Source: a candidate division KSB1 bacterium (GTDB taxonomy: Bacteria > Zhuqueibacterota > JdFR-76 > DREG01). From it: a stretch of 15,566 nt of DNA. Of the stretch, positions 1 to 8,107 are shown in pieces (the first letter of the stretch is position 1; each line of letters starts with the position of its first letter). The stretch is from assembly GCA_022566355.1 (NCBI GenBank), contig JADFJB010000042.1, forward strand, positions 1-15,566, written 5' to 3'. The notes under the pieces are model-generated. The model was not told where the DNA came from and ran no database searches. It saw nothing but the letters and a program-made list of their open reading frames with translations. Made by a program: the position numbers and the translations under genes.

Positions 1-34
1 CATTTATTATTTATATTTCGTACTAATTATCGCC

Positions 35-67
35 AAAAAAAATGGTAAGCCAAAGTTCGGCATTGGC
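35..67 (-). terminator. Possible weak terminator after sucD
   Basis: On the minus strand just after the sucD stop, GCCAA (67-63 region) can pair with TTGGC (53-49), a 5-bp stem with a loop of about 9 bases. Six bases later comes a run of eight T (42-35). The stem is short and the T-run is offset, so this is only a weak candidate for the end of the operon. Confidence 0.3.
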
Positions 68-72
68 AATTA

Positions 73-945
73 TCAATTTAAAATTGATTTCATTGTTGAA
101 CCTATTTCTGCCGGACTTTCAACAACATGAATATTGGCTGCTTCAAGCGCTGCCATTTTTTCACTTGCTGTGCCTTTACCACCGGATATTATAGCGCCTG
201 CATGACCCATCCTGCGTCCCGGTGGGGCTGTCCTCCCTGCGATAAAGCCAACCACCGGCTTAGTCATATGTTGCTTTACATACTCGGCAGCTTCTTCTTC
301 AGCGGTTCCGCCAATTTCACCAATCATCACAACAGCTTTTGTGTTTTCATCTTGCTGAAATAGCTTGAGTGCATCAACAAAATTAGTCCCGATAATCGGG
401 TCTCCCCCAATTCCAAGACAGGTTGATTGTCCGATACCTAAGATAGTAAGTTGGTGAACAGTTTCATATGTTAAGGTACCACTTCTTGACACAACACCAA
501 CTTCACCGGGAGTATGGATAAATCCCGGCATGATCCCAATCTTACATTCACCAGGAGTAATAACTCCCGGACAATTTGGCCCAACTAATCTGGTTGCTCT
601 TGATGCCAAATATTGTTTGGTCCTGGCCATATCTAAAGTTGGTATGCCTTCTGTAATACAAACGATCAATCGAATTCCTGCATCTGCCGCTTCCATAATT
701 GCATCCCCGGCAAAAGCAGGAGGAACAAATATTATGGACGTATTTGCAGCCTCATTCTCAACCGCTTCAGTAACCGTATTATAAACTGGAATTTTTTCTT
801 GAAAAAGTTGCCCCCCTTTACCTGGCGTTACGCCGGCAACTACATTGGTTCCATATTCAACCATTTGGCTTGTGTGATAAGAACCTTCGCCGCCGGTAAT
901 TCCTTGCACAACGACTCTTGTTGATTTATTCACCAGAATACTCAA
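73..945 (-). CDS. sucD: Succinyl-CoA synthetase (ADP/GDP-forming) alpha subunit
   Basis: SucD, 290 residues, binds CoA and carries the phosphohistidine in the reversible reaction succinyl-CoA + Pi + NDP = succinate + CoA + NTP in the cytoplasmic TCA cycle. It aligns over its whole length with the E. coli SucD family by eye. The N-terminal Rossmann-type CoA-binding part contains VTPGKGG (about residues 39-45), the middle has [16 protein letters not shown] and [10 protein letters not shown], and the catalytic histidine lies in GHAGAII (His248). The start is TTG, chosen because GGAGG lies 7 bases upstream and the protein then begins MSIL as in the family. It follows sucC by 54 bases, so the two subunits are probably co-transcribed, with the carbamate kinase gene ahead of them. 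The TTG start may tune its level against sucC, which is inference. Confidence 0.97.
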   Translation of the reverse strand: MSILVNKSTRVVVQGITGGEGSYHTSQMVEYGTNVVAGVTPGKGGQLFQEKIPVYNTVTEAVENEAANTSIIFVPPAFAGDAIMEAADAGIRLIVCITEGIPTLDMARTKQYLASRATRLVGPNCPGVITPGECKIGIMPGFIHTPGEVGVVSRSGTLTYETVHQLTILGIGQSTCLGIGGDPIIGTNFVDALKLFQQDENTKAVVMIGEIGGTAEEEAAEYVKQHMTKPVVGFIAGRTAPPGRRMGHAGAIISGGKGTASEKMAALEAANIHVVESPAEIGSTMKSILN

Positions 946-999
946 TTTATTGCCTCCGAAGATCTTTTATCATTATTAAATAAATACATGTTTCTAGAA

Positions 1000-2157
1000 T
1001 TAGCCTATGGCTGCAACTACCTTTTCTGCCGCATCCTTAAAATCATTTGCCACGATAAATTCAAATTCCGACTGATTTAAAATATCTTCTGCCTCCTTTG
1101 CATTTGTACCCTGCAACCGAACCACAACCGGTACATTGATTTCAACATTTCTGGAAGCTTGGATTACACCTTTTGCGACTCTGTCACAACGCACGATTCC
1201 GCCAAAAATGTTAATTAATACAGCTTTTACATTTGAATCAGCCAGTAAAATTTTGTAGCCATTTTCAACCGTTTCCGCACTTGCACCGCCACCCACATCT
1301 AAGAAATTAGCAGGTGATGAACCCGCTAATTTTATTATGTCCATTGTCGCCATAGCCAAGCCAGCCCCGTTAACCATGCAAGCTACTTCACCATCAAGTT
1401 TTATATAATTGAGATCATATTTTCTCGCTTCAACCTCCAGGGATTCTTCCTCATAAATATCCCTCATCTCCGCCAAATCCGGGTGCCGATAAAGTGCATT
1501 ATCATCAAAATCAATTTTTGCATCGAGCGCTAAAACTCTACCGTCTTTGGTTACTACCAATGGATTTATTTCTGCAAGAGAAGCATCTACTATTGATACT
1601 GCTTTATAAAGACCGGAAATAAACCGAAAGGAATTTTTAAACTGGCTACCCGTTAATCCTAGTCCAAATGCGATCTTCCTGGTTTGATAGGGCTGAAGAC
1701 CTAATGCAGGATCGATATATTCTTTTAGGATCTTTTCCGGTGTCTCTTCAGCAACCTTTTCAATTTCAACTCCTCCTTCAGTACTGGCCATGAAAACAAA
1801 CTTTGAAACGGAACGATCTAATACAATCCCTGCGTAAAACTCACGTTCAATTTCCATTGCTTCTTCGACCAATATTTTACGAACCTTTTTACCTTCGGGG
1901 CCGGTTTGATGTGTGATTAAGGTTTTCCCAAGAATTTCAGAGGCAATTTTTTCCGCTTCTTGGGGAGATTTAGCCAGTTTTACACCTCCTGCTTTTCCAC
2001 GGCCGCCTGCATGGATCTGAGCTTTTATGACGACTTTTCCGCCAAGTTCTTCAGCAATAGCTTTTGCTTCTGAAGCAGTAAAGGCGACCCTTCCCCTGGG
2101 AACTTCTACTCCATATCTTTTCAATACTTCTTTAGCTTGATATTCATGAATTTTCAC
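1000..2157 (-). CDS. sucC: Succinyl-CoA synthetase (ADP/GDP-forming) beta subunit
   Basis: SucC, 385 residues, is the ATP-grasp, nucleotide-binding subunit that pairs with SucD. Seen in the sequence: MKIHEYQAKE at the N-terminus, the nucleotide-loop motif AQIHAGGRGKAGGVKL (residues 46-61), AEINPL (195-200), the Mg-binding region DAKIDFDDNALYRH (212-225), NGAGLAMATMD (263-273), NIFGGIVRCD (316-325) and GTNAKEA (350-356). Length is normal for the family. The start is GTG with GGAGG 6 bases upstream. It begins 29 bases after the carbamate kinase stop and ends 54 bases before sucD. Whether ATP or GTP is preferred cannot be told from the sequence by eye. The family call is secure. Confidence 0.97.
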   Translation of the reverse strand: MKIHEYQAKEVLKRYGVEVPRGRVAFTASEAKAIAEELGGKVVIKAQIHAGGRGKAGGVKLAKSPQEAEKIASEILGKTLITHQTGPEGKKVRKILVEEAMEIEREFYAGIVLDRSVSKFVFMASTEGGVEIEKVAEETPEKILKEYIDPALGLQPYQTRKIAFGLGLTGSQFKNSFRFISGLYKAVSIVDASLAEINPLVVTKDGRVLALDAKIDFDDNALYRHPDLAEMRDIYEEESLEVEARKYDLNYIKLDGEVACMVNGAGLAMATMDIIKLAGSSPANFLDVGGGASAETVENGYKILLADSNVKAVLINIFGGIVRCDRVAKGVIQASRNVEINVPVVVRLQGTNAKEAEDILNQSEFEFIVANDFKDAAEKVVAAIG

Positions 2158-2186
2158 GAATAGCCTCCATATTAATGATATTAATC

Positions 2187-3131
2187 CTAGTTATGAATTG
2201 TAGTTCCTGTTCTTCCTTCTAAAGCGGCTAAATGCTTTTCGACCGAAGTGATAATCACTTTTTTCCCTCCGGATTCTAGAAAATTAATCGCGGAATATAT
2301 TTTGGGTCCCATGCTTCCTTTAGGAAATTGACATTCATTCAAATATATTTTTGCTTCCTCAACGGTAAGCGAATCTAAATATTCTTGTCTTGGAGTACCG
2401 AAATTCAATGCTACTTTCTCAACTGCTGTTAGAAGGTGCAATTCATCTGCTTCGAGTTCTTTAGCTAACACAGCCGAAGACAAATCTTTGTCGATAACTG
2501 CATCAACCCCTTCATAGGTTTTTTCTTCGGTAATGTAAACCGGTATACCGCCTCCCCCAACTGTAACAACGATCACTCCCCTATCAAAAAGATCTTTTAT
2601 TATTTCTTTTTCGACAATTGAAATCGGCATCGGTGAAGGGACTACCCGGCGCCACCCTCTACCGGTGTCTTCTTTCATAGTCCAGTTTCGTTCTTTTTGA
2701 ATCTTCTTTGCTTGCTCCTCTTTATAAAAACTACCAACAAATTTGGTGGGATTCAGAATTGAAGGATCATTTTTGTCAACAATAACCTGGGCTGGAATTG
2801 TAGTAACTTCTCTAGCTATATTTTGCACAATTAACTTATTTTGTAGGGATTGGGTAATCATATATCCCATACCGCCACATAAATCCGCAACCATAACACC
2901 AAGGGGAATTGGTGTCACCTTGTCTCTTGTCGCTTCAACTCTTATTAAATAATTACCAACTTGGGGACCATTACCATGTGTAAGCGCCAGTATGCTTCCA
3001 TCTTTAATTATTTCAGTAATACCTATAAGACTTCTGCGTGTATTAGCAAATTGCTGAGCAATATTGCCATCTTCAAATTCCCGTGTAATTGCATTACCCC
3101 CTAATGCAACAACGATCCGCTTTTGAGTCAT
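2187..3131 (-). CDS. arcC: Carbamate kinase
   Basis: A 314-residue amino-acid-kinase-fold protein predicted to catalyse carbamoyl phosphate + ADP = carbamate + ATP. Seen: RIVVALGGNAI at the N-terminus, THGNGPQVGN, VVPSPMP followed by IVE, VTVGGGGIPV, VDAVIDKDL and GSMGPKI near the C-terminus, all family hallmarks in the usual order. I chose ATG at 3131, with GGA 6 bases upstream, because it gives the standard length and N-terminus. An in-frame GTG at 3170 lies inside a terminator-like hairpin and has no ribosome binding site. No arginine deiminase or ornithine carbamoyltransferase gene is next to it. Instead it heads an apparent operon with sucCD. Its leader contains a promoter and a candidate attenuator. 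The carbamate kinase call is strong, but the source of carbamoyl phosphate is unknown. Confidence 0.93.
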   Translation of the reverse strand: MTQKRIVVALGGNAITREFEDGNIAQQFANTRRSLIGITEIIKDGSILALTHGNGPQVGNYLIRVEATRDKVTPIPLGVMVADLCGGMGYMITQSLQNKLIVQNIAREVTTIPAQVIVDKNDPSILNPTKFVGSFYKEEQAKKIQKERNWTMKEDTGRGWRRVVPSPMPISIVEKEIIKDLFDRGVIVVTVGGGGIPVYITEEKTYEGVDAVIDKDLSSAVLAKELEADELHLLTAVEKVALNFGTPRQEYLDSLTVEEAKIYLNECQFPKGSMGPKIYSAINFLESGGKKVIITSVEKHLAALEGRTGTTIHN

Positions 3132-3153
3132 TATCTTTCCAAATTGAGTATCA

Positions 3154-3206
3154 ACAAAAAAAGCATCCACCTAAACCAGGATGCTTAAAACAAATTTTTT
3201 TAAGCA
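3154..3206 (-). promoter_or_regulatory. Candidate attenuator (antiterminator/terminator) in carbamate kinase leader
   Basis: Read on the minus strand, a perfect 9-bp hairpin TGCTTAAAA/TTTTAAGCA (3206-3198 with 3190-3182, 7-base loop) overlaps a second hairpin AAGCATCC/GGATGCTT (3186-3179 with 3168-3161, 10-base loop). The second is followed directly by a T-run (to 3156) and is a typical intrinsic terminator. The two share bases 3182-3186, so they cannot form together. In addition, the loop of the second hairpin (3171-3176) is complementary over 6 bases to the predicted 5' end of the leader (3223-3228). The layout, promoter then alternative hairpins then gene, is that of a transcription attenuator. 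The regulator or ligand is unknown and I match no known riboswitch family. Confidence 0.5.
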
Positions 3207-3234
3207 ATACCAAAGTGTATCTGTTTAGCAAAAA

Positions 3235-3263
3235 ATAATACCATTAACACCATAATTCATCAA
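3235..3263 (-). promoter_or_regulatory. Sigma-70-type promoter for carbamate kinase-sucCD
   Basis: On the minus strand TTGATG (3263-3258) and TATTAT (3240-3235) are separated by exactly 17 bases, and TGG immediately before the -10 makes an extended -10. Transcription would start near 3228 and run through the hairpins into the carbamate kinase gene. It is the best promoter-like match I see in the window. No comparably good rightward promoter for rpmB was found in this AT-rich region. Confidence 0.55.
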
Positions 3264-3357
3264 TAATTCTATACTCTTTGAAGTGACTAAACTTTTCTTG
3301 ATTTTCACAAAGCCTTATATTATTTTTACTGCCGATTTAGTAAATAAGGAAATTAAC

Positions 3358-3549
3358 ATGGCAAGAAGATGTGATATTTGTGGCAAAGGCCCTTTAACAG
3401 GTAACCATGTAAGCCATGCTCACAATTTAACAAAAAGAAGATGGTTACCAAATCTACAAAAAGTTCGTGCTAATATCGAAGGTAAAGTCAAAAAATTAAC
3501 TGTTTGTACTTCTTGTATTCGTTCCGGGAAAGTACAAAAGGCAGCATAA
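3358..3549 (+). CDS. rpmB: 50S ribosomal protein L28
   Basis: L28, 63 residues, is a small basic protein of the large ribosomal subunit. Seen: [12 protein letters not shown] at the N-terminus, the conserved [16 protein letters not shown] region, and two CxxC pairs (Cys5/Cys8 and Cys50/Cys53). The pairs mark it as the zinc-binding (C+) form. The start at 3358 has AAGGA 8 bases upstream and gives the normal length. The longer in-frame extension to 3283 has no family similarity and is rejected. It is the only rightward gene, standing alone between two leftward operons, without its frequent partner rpmG beside it. A strong hairpin terminator follows 15 bases after the stop. Confidence 0.96.
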   Translation: MARRCDICGKGPLTGNHVSHAHNLTKRRWLPNLQKVRANIEGKVKKLTVCTSCIRSGKVQKAA

Positions 3550-3563
3550 CAATTTTTAGCATG

Positions 3564-3597
3564 CAAAAAAAAAGCGGATTTCTCCGCTTTTTTTTTG
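3564..3597. terminator. Bidirectional intrinsic terminator between rpmB and ftsZ
   Basis: Nine A, then GCGGA, loop TTTC, TCCGC, then nine T (3565-3596) form a perfect 14-bp stem, extendable by the C-G pair at 3564/3597. Because the arm ends are A-runs and T-runs, it works as a terminator on both strands. It sits between the convergent ends of rpmB (3549) and ftsZ (3683), so it probably ends both transcription units. Confidence 0.9.
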
Positions 3598-3682
3598 TAC
3601 TTCTTGCAATATCCCATCATTGTGATTAATTAAGCTTTGTTTTGATAAAATTTCCTTTTAAAAATATTCAAAACAAATATCA

Positions 3683-4918
3683 TTAGGATGTTTCGCCCAT
3701 TTTCCTTTTGCGCAAATATGCCGGAATATCATAGACATCTACTTCATCGCCACCGTTATTAGAAATCTCTTCTTCAAATACTTTTGCCTCTTTTCGTTTA
3801 AAAGCGGGAATATCTAAGACTTTACGCCTTGCGCCAATAATATCTTGAAAAGGATTTTGATTCTCAGAATAATTCTTATTTAGCTCATCATCCAATCCTG
3901 TTGCAATCACAGTTACATGAATTTCATCTTTGATTTTTTCATCTATGATTGCTCCAAAGAATATATTTGCTTCAGAGCCTGCGGATTCGGATATAACAGA
4001 TGCTGCATTTTTTATGTCGTCCAAAGTAAGGTCTAAGCCACCGGTGATATTAATCAAAAGACCCTTCGCGCCTTCCATAGAAATATCCTCAAGAAGTGGA
4101 CTGGCAATAGCGATAGTAGCAGCTTCTTGTGCCCGGTCTGGTCCTGATGCTTGTCCGGTACCCATCAAAGCAGAACCCATTTCAGCCATTACGGTTTTAA
4201 CATCTGCAAAATCCAAATTTATCAATCCCGGCACTGTTATGAGATCAGATATTCCTTGGGTTGCATGTAATAAAATATCATCAGCTATTTTAAAGGCTTC
4301 AAGAAGCGTGGTGCCTTTTGGCACAATTGAGAACAGTCGTTGATTAGGAATAGTAATTAACGTATCAATTTTTTCTCTTAGTTTAGCTATTCCTTCTAAT
4401 GCTCGTTTCGCTCGTTTTACACCTTCAAACTGAAACGGCTTGGTAACAATCGCCACTGTTAAGGCTCCCATTTCCTTCGCTATTTCAGCAACCACAGGGG
4501 CAGCCCCGGTTCCTGTACCGCCACCCATTCCGGCGGTAATAAAGACCATGTCGGTGTCTGCAATTATTGCAGCTAAAGACTCACGATCTTCTTCGACCGC
4601 TAGCCGGCCAATTTCAGGATCAGCACCGGCTCCCAACCCTTTCGTCAGCTTTTTACCAATCTGAATTTTATGGGCAGCATGACTTGATTCCAAAGCTTGA
4701 GTATCCGTATTTATTGCGATAAAGTCAACTCCTTGCAACTGAGCTTCTATCATTCGATTTAATGCATTTCCCCCGGCGCCGCCGACCCCGATAACTTTCA
4801 TCCTGGCTTTTGCTTCAATTTCTTGATCGTAATCTATTGCTATAGACATTGTATTTCCTTCCGCTAAGTTTGCGAGTTTATTATTTTCAAGTTTCCAACC
4901 AAAAGATAATTGGTCCAT
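3683..4918 (-). CDS. ftsZ: Cell division protein FtsZ
   Basis: FtsZ, 411 residues, is the tubulin-like GTPase that forms the cytokinetic ring. Seen: [15 protein letters not shown] (about 42-56), the GTP-binding signature GGGTGTG (132-138), and the T7 loop NLDFADV with Asp236 and Asp239 that completes the GTPase site. The globular part ends near residue 345. The tail is short and holds two C-terminal-peptide-like motifs, [10 protein letters not shown] (367-376) and [12 protein letters not shown] (395-406). The ATG at 4918 has an excellent GAGGTGAT ribosome binding site, giving 23 residues more than usual ahead of a second ATG at 4849, which also has GGAAGGA upstream and gives a typical N-terminus. 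Either or both may be used. It follows ftsA by 37 bases and is last in the cluster. Confidence 0.98.
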   Translation of the reverse strand: MDQLSFGWKLENNKLANLAEGNTMSIAIDYDQEIEAKARMKVIGVGGAGGNALNRMIEAQLQGVDFIAINTDTQALESSHAAHKIQIGKKLTKGLGAGADPEIGRLAVEEDRESLAAIIADTDMVFITAGMGGGTGTGAAPVVAEIAKEMGALTVAIVTKPFQFEGVKRAKRALEGIAKLREKIDTLITIPNQRLFSIVPKGTTLLEAFKIADDILLHATQGISDLITVPGLINLDFADVKTVMAEMGSALMGTGQASGPDRAQEAATIAIASPLLEDISMEGAKGLLINITGGLDLTLDDIKNAASVISESAGSEANIFFGAIIDEKIKDEIHVTVIATGLDDELNKNYSENQNPFQDIIGARRKVLDIPAFKRKEAKVFEEEISNNGGDEVDVYDIPAYLRKRKMGETS

Positions 4919-4955
4919 TTATCACCTCTTTATTTATTAAGCCAATTTAAAATTA

Positions 4956-6329
4956 CTAAAATAAATCCTTCACTAATCTTTTCATCCAGCTTAGTATTGA
5001 TTGGAAATTCTCAGACTCATCACCCTCATCAAGTTGCATATCTTCATTTTTATATGTGAGTCCATAATGAATGAGACCTATTCCGGTTGCATGGATAGGT
5101 GATCTGGCAAGACCTACCAAACCTCCGAATCCCTGGGGGATGCCTAGCTTTACCGGTGTATCAAAAATTTGTTCGGCTAACTCTCCAATAGATTCCAACA
5201 TTGAACCCCCACCTGTTAAAACAATACCGGCGTTTAAAAAATCTGCATATTCAGACCTTTGAATTTCTCTTTTTGCTAGCATTAGTATTTCTTCGATTCT
5301 TGGTTGAATAATTTCAGTTAATACTGATTTGGGGACCATGGTTGAAGAGCGACCTCCGACACCCGGAACTTCAATAGTTTCACCATTCATTTGCTTACAG
5401 GATAAAGCGCAACCATATTTCAATTTAATTTCTTCCGCCCTGTCAATCGGAGTTCGAAGTCCCTGGGCAATATCATTCGTGACATTTTTTCCGCCAAGAC
5501 CGATGACTGCAGTATGTCGAATGCTACCTTCGAAAATTAATGCGATATCGGTTGTTCCACCGCCCAAATCGAGTAAACCAATGCCTATTTCTTTTTCATC
5601 ATCACCTAATACAGCAAAGCTCGAGGCCAGGGGCTCTAACACCAGGCTCCGGGCTTTCAAACCGGTTCTCTGGACACAGCGATAAATATTTTGAGCCGAA
5701 GTTACTGCACCGGTTACAATATGAACTTCCGCCTCTAACCGAACGCCTGAAAACCCTACTGGATTTTTAATACCACTTTGATCATCTACAATAAATTCCT
5801 GGGGAATGACATGAATAATTTCGCGATCAATCGGCAATGATACCGCTTTAGCTGCATCGATGACTCTTTGAACGTCATCTTCGCTGATTTCACGATTCCC
5901 GCCGGATACTGCAACCACTCCCCTGCTGTTAATACTTCGAATATGGTCACCTGCAATACCAACATAGACCGATTCAATTTCAATACCAGACATCAACTCA
6001 GCTTCTTTAACTGACTTTTCAATTGATTGAACTGTTTTATCCAGGTTGACCACAACCCCTCTTCGCAATCCTTCTGAAGGGGAAACTCCAACACCGATGA
6101 TTTTCATGCCTTCTATTTCATCGATTTCTGCAACAATTACTGCAATCTTATTTGTACCAATATCCAAACCCACAATGATTTCTCCCAATTCCCGGTCTTT
6201 CCGCAAAGGCTTTCCAGTAGTTGATTGCCTCCATGCATCAGGGTAGGCAGACCGACGATTTCCATTGGATTTTTCCAACGTACTATTGAATAAATCTAAA
6301 GAATCGTTAATAAATGTTTTCCTAGTCAT
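4956..6329 (-). CDS. ftsA: Cell division protein FtsA
   Basis: FtsA, 457 residues, is the actin-like ATPase that tethers FtsZ filaments to the membrane and recruits later division proteins. Seen: phosphate-1 loop GLDIGTNK (54-61), the FtsA-specific 1C subdomain (about 130-205), phosphate-2 loop LDLGGGTTD (253-261), adenosine motif VLTGGGSML (370-378), and an amphipathic C-terminal helix rich in Trp, Leu, Lys and Phe (442-457) suited to membrane targeting. The protein has about 50 residues before the actin fold, which most FtsA lack. The ATG at 6329 is favoured by AAGGA 7 bases upstream, although an internal TTG close to the fold is possible. It starts 33 bases after ftsQ and is followed by ftsZ, the usual order. 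Confidence 0.97.
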   Translation of the reverse strand: MTRKTFINDSLDLFNSTLEKSNGNRRSAYPDAWRQSTTGKPLRKDRELGEIIVGLDIGTNKIAVIVAEIDEIEGMKIIGVGVSPSEGLRRGVVVNLDKTVQSIEKSVKEAELMSGIEIESVYVGIAGDHIRSINSRGVVAVSGGNREISEDDVQRVIDAAKAVSLPIDREIIHVIPQEFIVDDQSGIKNPVGFSGVRLEAEVHIVTGAVTSAQNIYRCVQRTGLKARSLVLEPLASSFAVLGDDEKEIGIGLLDLGGGTTDIALIFEGSIRHTAVIGLGGKNVTNDIAQGLRTPIDRAEEIKLKYGCALSCKQMNGETIEVPGVGGRSSTMVPKSVLTEIIQPRIEEILMLAKREIQRSEYADFLNAGIVLTGGGSMLESIGELAEQIFDTPVKLGIPQGFGGLVGLARSPIHATGIGLIHYGLTYKNEDMQLDEGDESENFQSILSWMKRLVKDLF

Positions 6330-6362
6330 ATCAAAGTCCTTTTTGGTATTGATTAGTTTATT

Positions 6363-7115
6363 TCAATTAAAATTAGCAACAACTTGATCTTCGAAACGAA
6401 GATCCACATAAGAAAGTTTATTATACCTGTTTTCACTTTTAATTTTATTTATGAAAATAAAATTTTTTTCTGCTTTTTTAGAGAAGTTTTCGCGGCCAAA
6501 TAAAACAGGAAATCGTCCATCATTGAAGTATAAAACATATCCTGTTTTTGGATCATAATGAACCTCAGAAAAACTTTGATAATAGGCAGTGCTTATCTTT
6601 TGATTTGACATCAGCAAATCAATTGCTTTAGTTACACGATCGCTTTTTATGAGTTTTCCTACGTCGTTTGGGAGATCTTCAATCCCAGTAATTACAGGCA
6701 AACTTCCCAATAAAATTCCTGTTCCTAAAGGAAGCAGCGTGCCTTCTCTATCTGTGGCAGAAAGTGGCTTGCCGCTTTGTGAGATATATGCGACCGGTTT
6801 CCTTTCGATAATATCAATTTGAAGTGATGAAGGTAAACGTCTGGAAACCAATGCCGCTTTAACATAGGGGTGCTTCTCAATAGATTGTTGGATTTTAGCT
6901 AGGTTTAGATTTGTAACATTAACCCCATTATCCAAATTAAATTGACCTAATATATCTTCAGTTTTGATAAGCCGGTTACCATTCACTTCTATCGCTTGTA
7001 AAGAAAAAGTATCACTAATCGCAACCCAATTATTAATTTGCAAAACAATAAACACCATCCCGATAATTACGACTACCAATGTAGCCCCACGGATTAACTT
7101 AATCTTTTTCTTCAT
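6363..7115 (-). CDS. ftsQ: Cell division protein FtsQ (POTRA domain)
   Basis: FtsQ, 250 residues, is a bitopic inner-membrane divisome protein that bridges the FtsL/FtsB-type complex and early division proteins. Seen: a short Lys-rich cytoplasmic tail (MKKKIKLIRG), one membrane helix (about 9-28), a POTRA domain (about 37-107) with the typical IEVNGN and RRLPSSLQIDIIERKPVAYI segments, and a beta-rich FtsQ/DivIB domain to the C-terminus. The start has a strong AAGGAG 7 bases upstream. It begins 16 bases after murB and precedes ftsA, which is the standard position. Sequence similarity in this family is low, so the call leans on POTRA pattern, topology and position together. Confidence 0.93.
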   Translation of the reverse strand: MKKKIKLIRGATLVVVIIGMVFIVLQINNWVAISDTFSLQAIEVNGNRLIKTEDILGQFNLDNGVNVTNLNLAKIQQSIEKHPYVKAALVSRRLPSSLQIDIIERKPVAYISQSGKPLSATDREGTLLPLGTGILLGSLPVITGIEDLPNDVGKLIKSDRVTKAIDLLMSNQKISTAYYQSFSEVHYDPKTGYVLYFNDGRFPVLFGRENFSKKAEKNFIFINKIKSENRYNKLSYVDLRFEDQVVANFN

Positions 7116-7131
7116 GATAAAACTCCTTGAT

Positions 7132-8082
7132 TTAATCTAAATTCTTTAATAAACCACGATCACTCCAGCCCACCAATTGGTTTTCCAAATCAAGTTTGAC
7201 ACCAAATTTTTTATAGACTTTTTCGCGAATAATCTGAATCAGATCATATATATTTTGTGCAGTCGACCTTCCTTTGTTGAGAATGAAATTTGCATGTTTT
7301 GTAGAGACGACCGCGTCACCAACCCGTATTCCTTTTAGCCCTGTTTGTTCGATTAATACACCGGCATATTTCCCTGGCGGTCTTTTGAATACACTACCTG
7401 CAGATGGATATGACAATGGTTGTTTACTTTTTCTTCGCTGCCAAATTTCATCCATAGTTCTGCTTATGCTATGGCAATCATCCGGTTTCAGTAATAATTC
7501 TATTCCAAGTGTAATCTTCTCTGGATCGGTAAATCCTTTGCGATAACCAAATAGGATCTCTTCCTTTCGCAAAGTGTCTGTTTTTCCGTTTAAATCCATG
7601 ACATCCACAGAAATTAGGCAATCTGAAATTTCACTTCCAAAAGCTCCTGCATTCATGTATACTGCTCCGCCTATCGTCCCGGGAATTCCAATCAATCTCT
7701 CCAATCCTCCCAAACACTTCTTTTTCATTTCAATGAGGAAATCCCAAAGAATCATTCCAGTGCCAACTTTTACTGTAAGATTGTCGATGATCAATTCTTT
7801 GAATCCCTTTTGCAAATTAACGACAACACCTCTAAAACCTGCGTCACTAATAAGGAGATTAGCGCCTTTACCTATAATGAAAAATGGAATATTTTTTTTT
7901 GACACATAATTCATAAAAATACTTAAATCCTCACAACCAGACGGTTCGAAATAAATATCTGCAAGACCACCGACTTTATATGTTGTATATCTTTGCAATG
8001 ACCGATCTTTCACCAACAGTCCGCGAACCATTCTTCTTAAATCATGAAAAGCAGGATCACGGCGCCATTGATTGGTTTTCAT
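7132..8082 (-). CDS. murB: UDP-N-acetylenolpyruvoylglucosamine reductase (MurB)
   Basis: MurB, 316 residues, is the FAD enzyme that reduces UDP-GlcNAc-enolpyruvate to UDP-MurNAc with NADPH in the cytoplasm. Seen: YTTYKVGG (32-39), FAD-binding GKGANLLISD (71-80) and IPGTIGGAVYMNAG (133-146), the catalytic serine in SAGSVFKRP (Ser230), and a C-terminal catalytic glutamate in LENQLVG (Glu300). It is of the compact class II type. The start is uncertain: ATG at 8082 has no clear ribosome binding site, and ATG at 8031 is also possible without harming the FAD domain. It lies 25 bases after murG. In many bacteria murC stands between or is fused here, but there is no trace of it. Confidence 0.96.
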   Translation of the reverse strand: MKTNQWRRDPAFHDLRRMVRGLLVKDRSLQRYTTYKVGGLADIYFEPSGCEDLSIFMNYVSKKNIPFFIIGKGANLLISDAGFRGVVVNLQKGFKELIIDNLTVKVGTGMILWDFLIEMKKKCLGGLERLIGIPGTIGGAVYMNAGAFGSEISDCLISVDVMDLNGKTDTLRKEEILFGYRKGFTDPEKITLGIELLLKPDDCHSISRTMDEIWQRRKSKQPLSYPSAGSVFKRPPGKYAGVLIEQTGLKGIRVGDAVVSTKHANFILNKGRSTAQNIYDLIQIIREKVYKKFGVKLDLENQLVGWSDRGLLKNLD

Positions 8083-8107
8083 TCTGCGAATTTATATTTC
8101 AATCTGA

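Noticed and set aside
72-88. Palindrome of 8-base AT-rich arms at the sucD stop
   Set aside because: It has only two G/C pairs and no T-run directly behind it, so it is likely chance in AT-rich sequence.
73-2157. sucCD as FdrA-like carbamoyl/acyl transferase because of the neighbouring carbamate kinase
   Set aside because: Both subunits carry the full classical succinyl-CoA synthetase motifs, including the phosphohistidine GHAGAII and NIFGGIVRCD.
3132-3170. GTG at 3170 as a longer carbamate kinase start
   Set aside because: It lies inside the terminator hairpin, lacks a ribosome binding site, and adds 13 residues ahead of the family N-terminus.
3283-3357. In-frame upstream extension of rpmB (25 extra residues)
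   Set aside because: The extra residues have no L28 similarity, and the ATG at 3358 has AAGGA at good spacing and yields the standard 63-residue protein.
3420-3620. 66-codon minus-strand open frame
   Set aside because: It lies antisense to rpmB and across the terminator, and its translation resembles nothing recognisable.
3930-4343. 137-codon plus-strand open frame inside ftsZ
   Set aside because: Antisense shadow of a clearly conserved gene with no recognisable domain or ribosome binding site. The same holds for the plus-strand frames at 5329-5685, 7574-7909 and 13213-13614.
7132-8107. murB as a remnant of a MurC-MurB fusion
   Set aside because: The protein has only the MurB domains with normal length and the murG-murB gap is 25 bases, so no MurC part is present.
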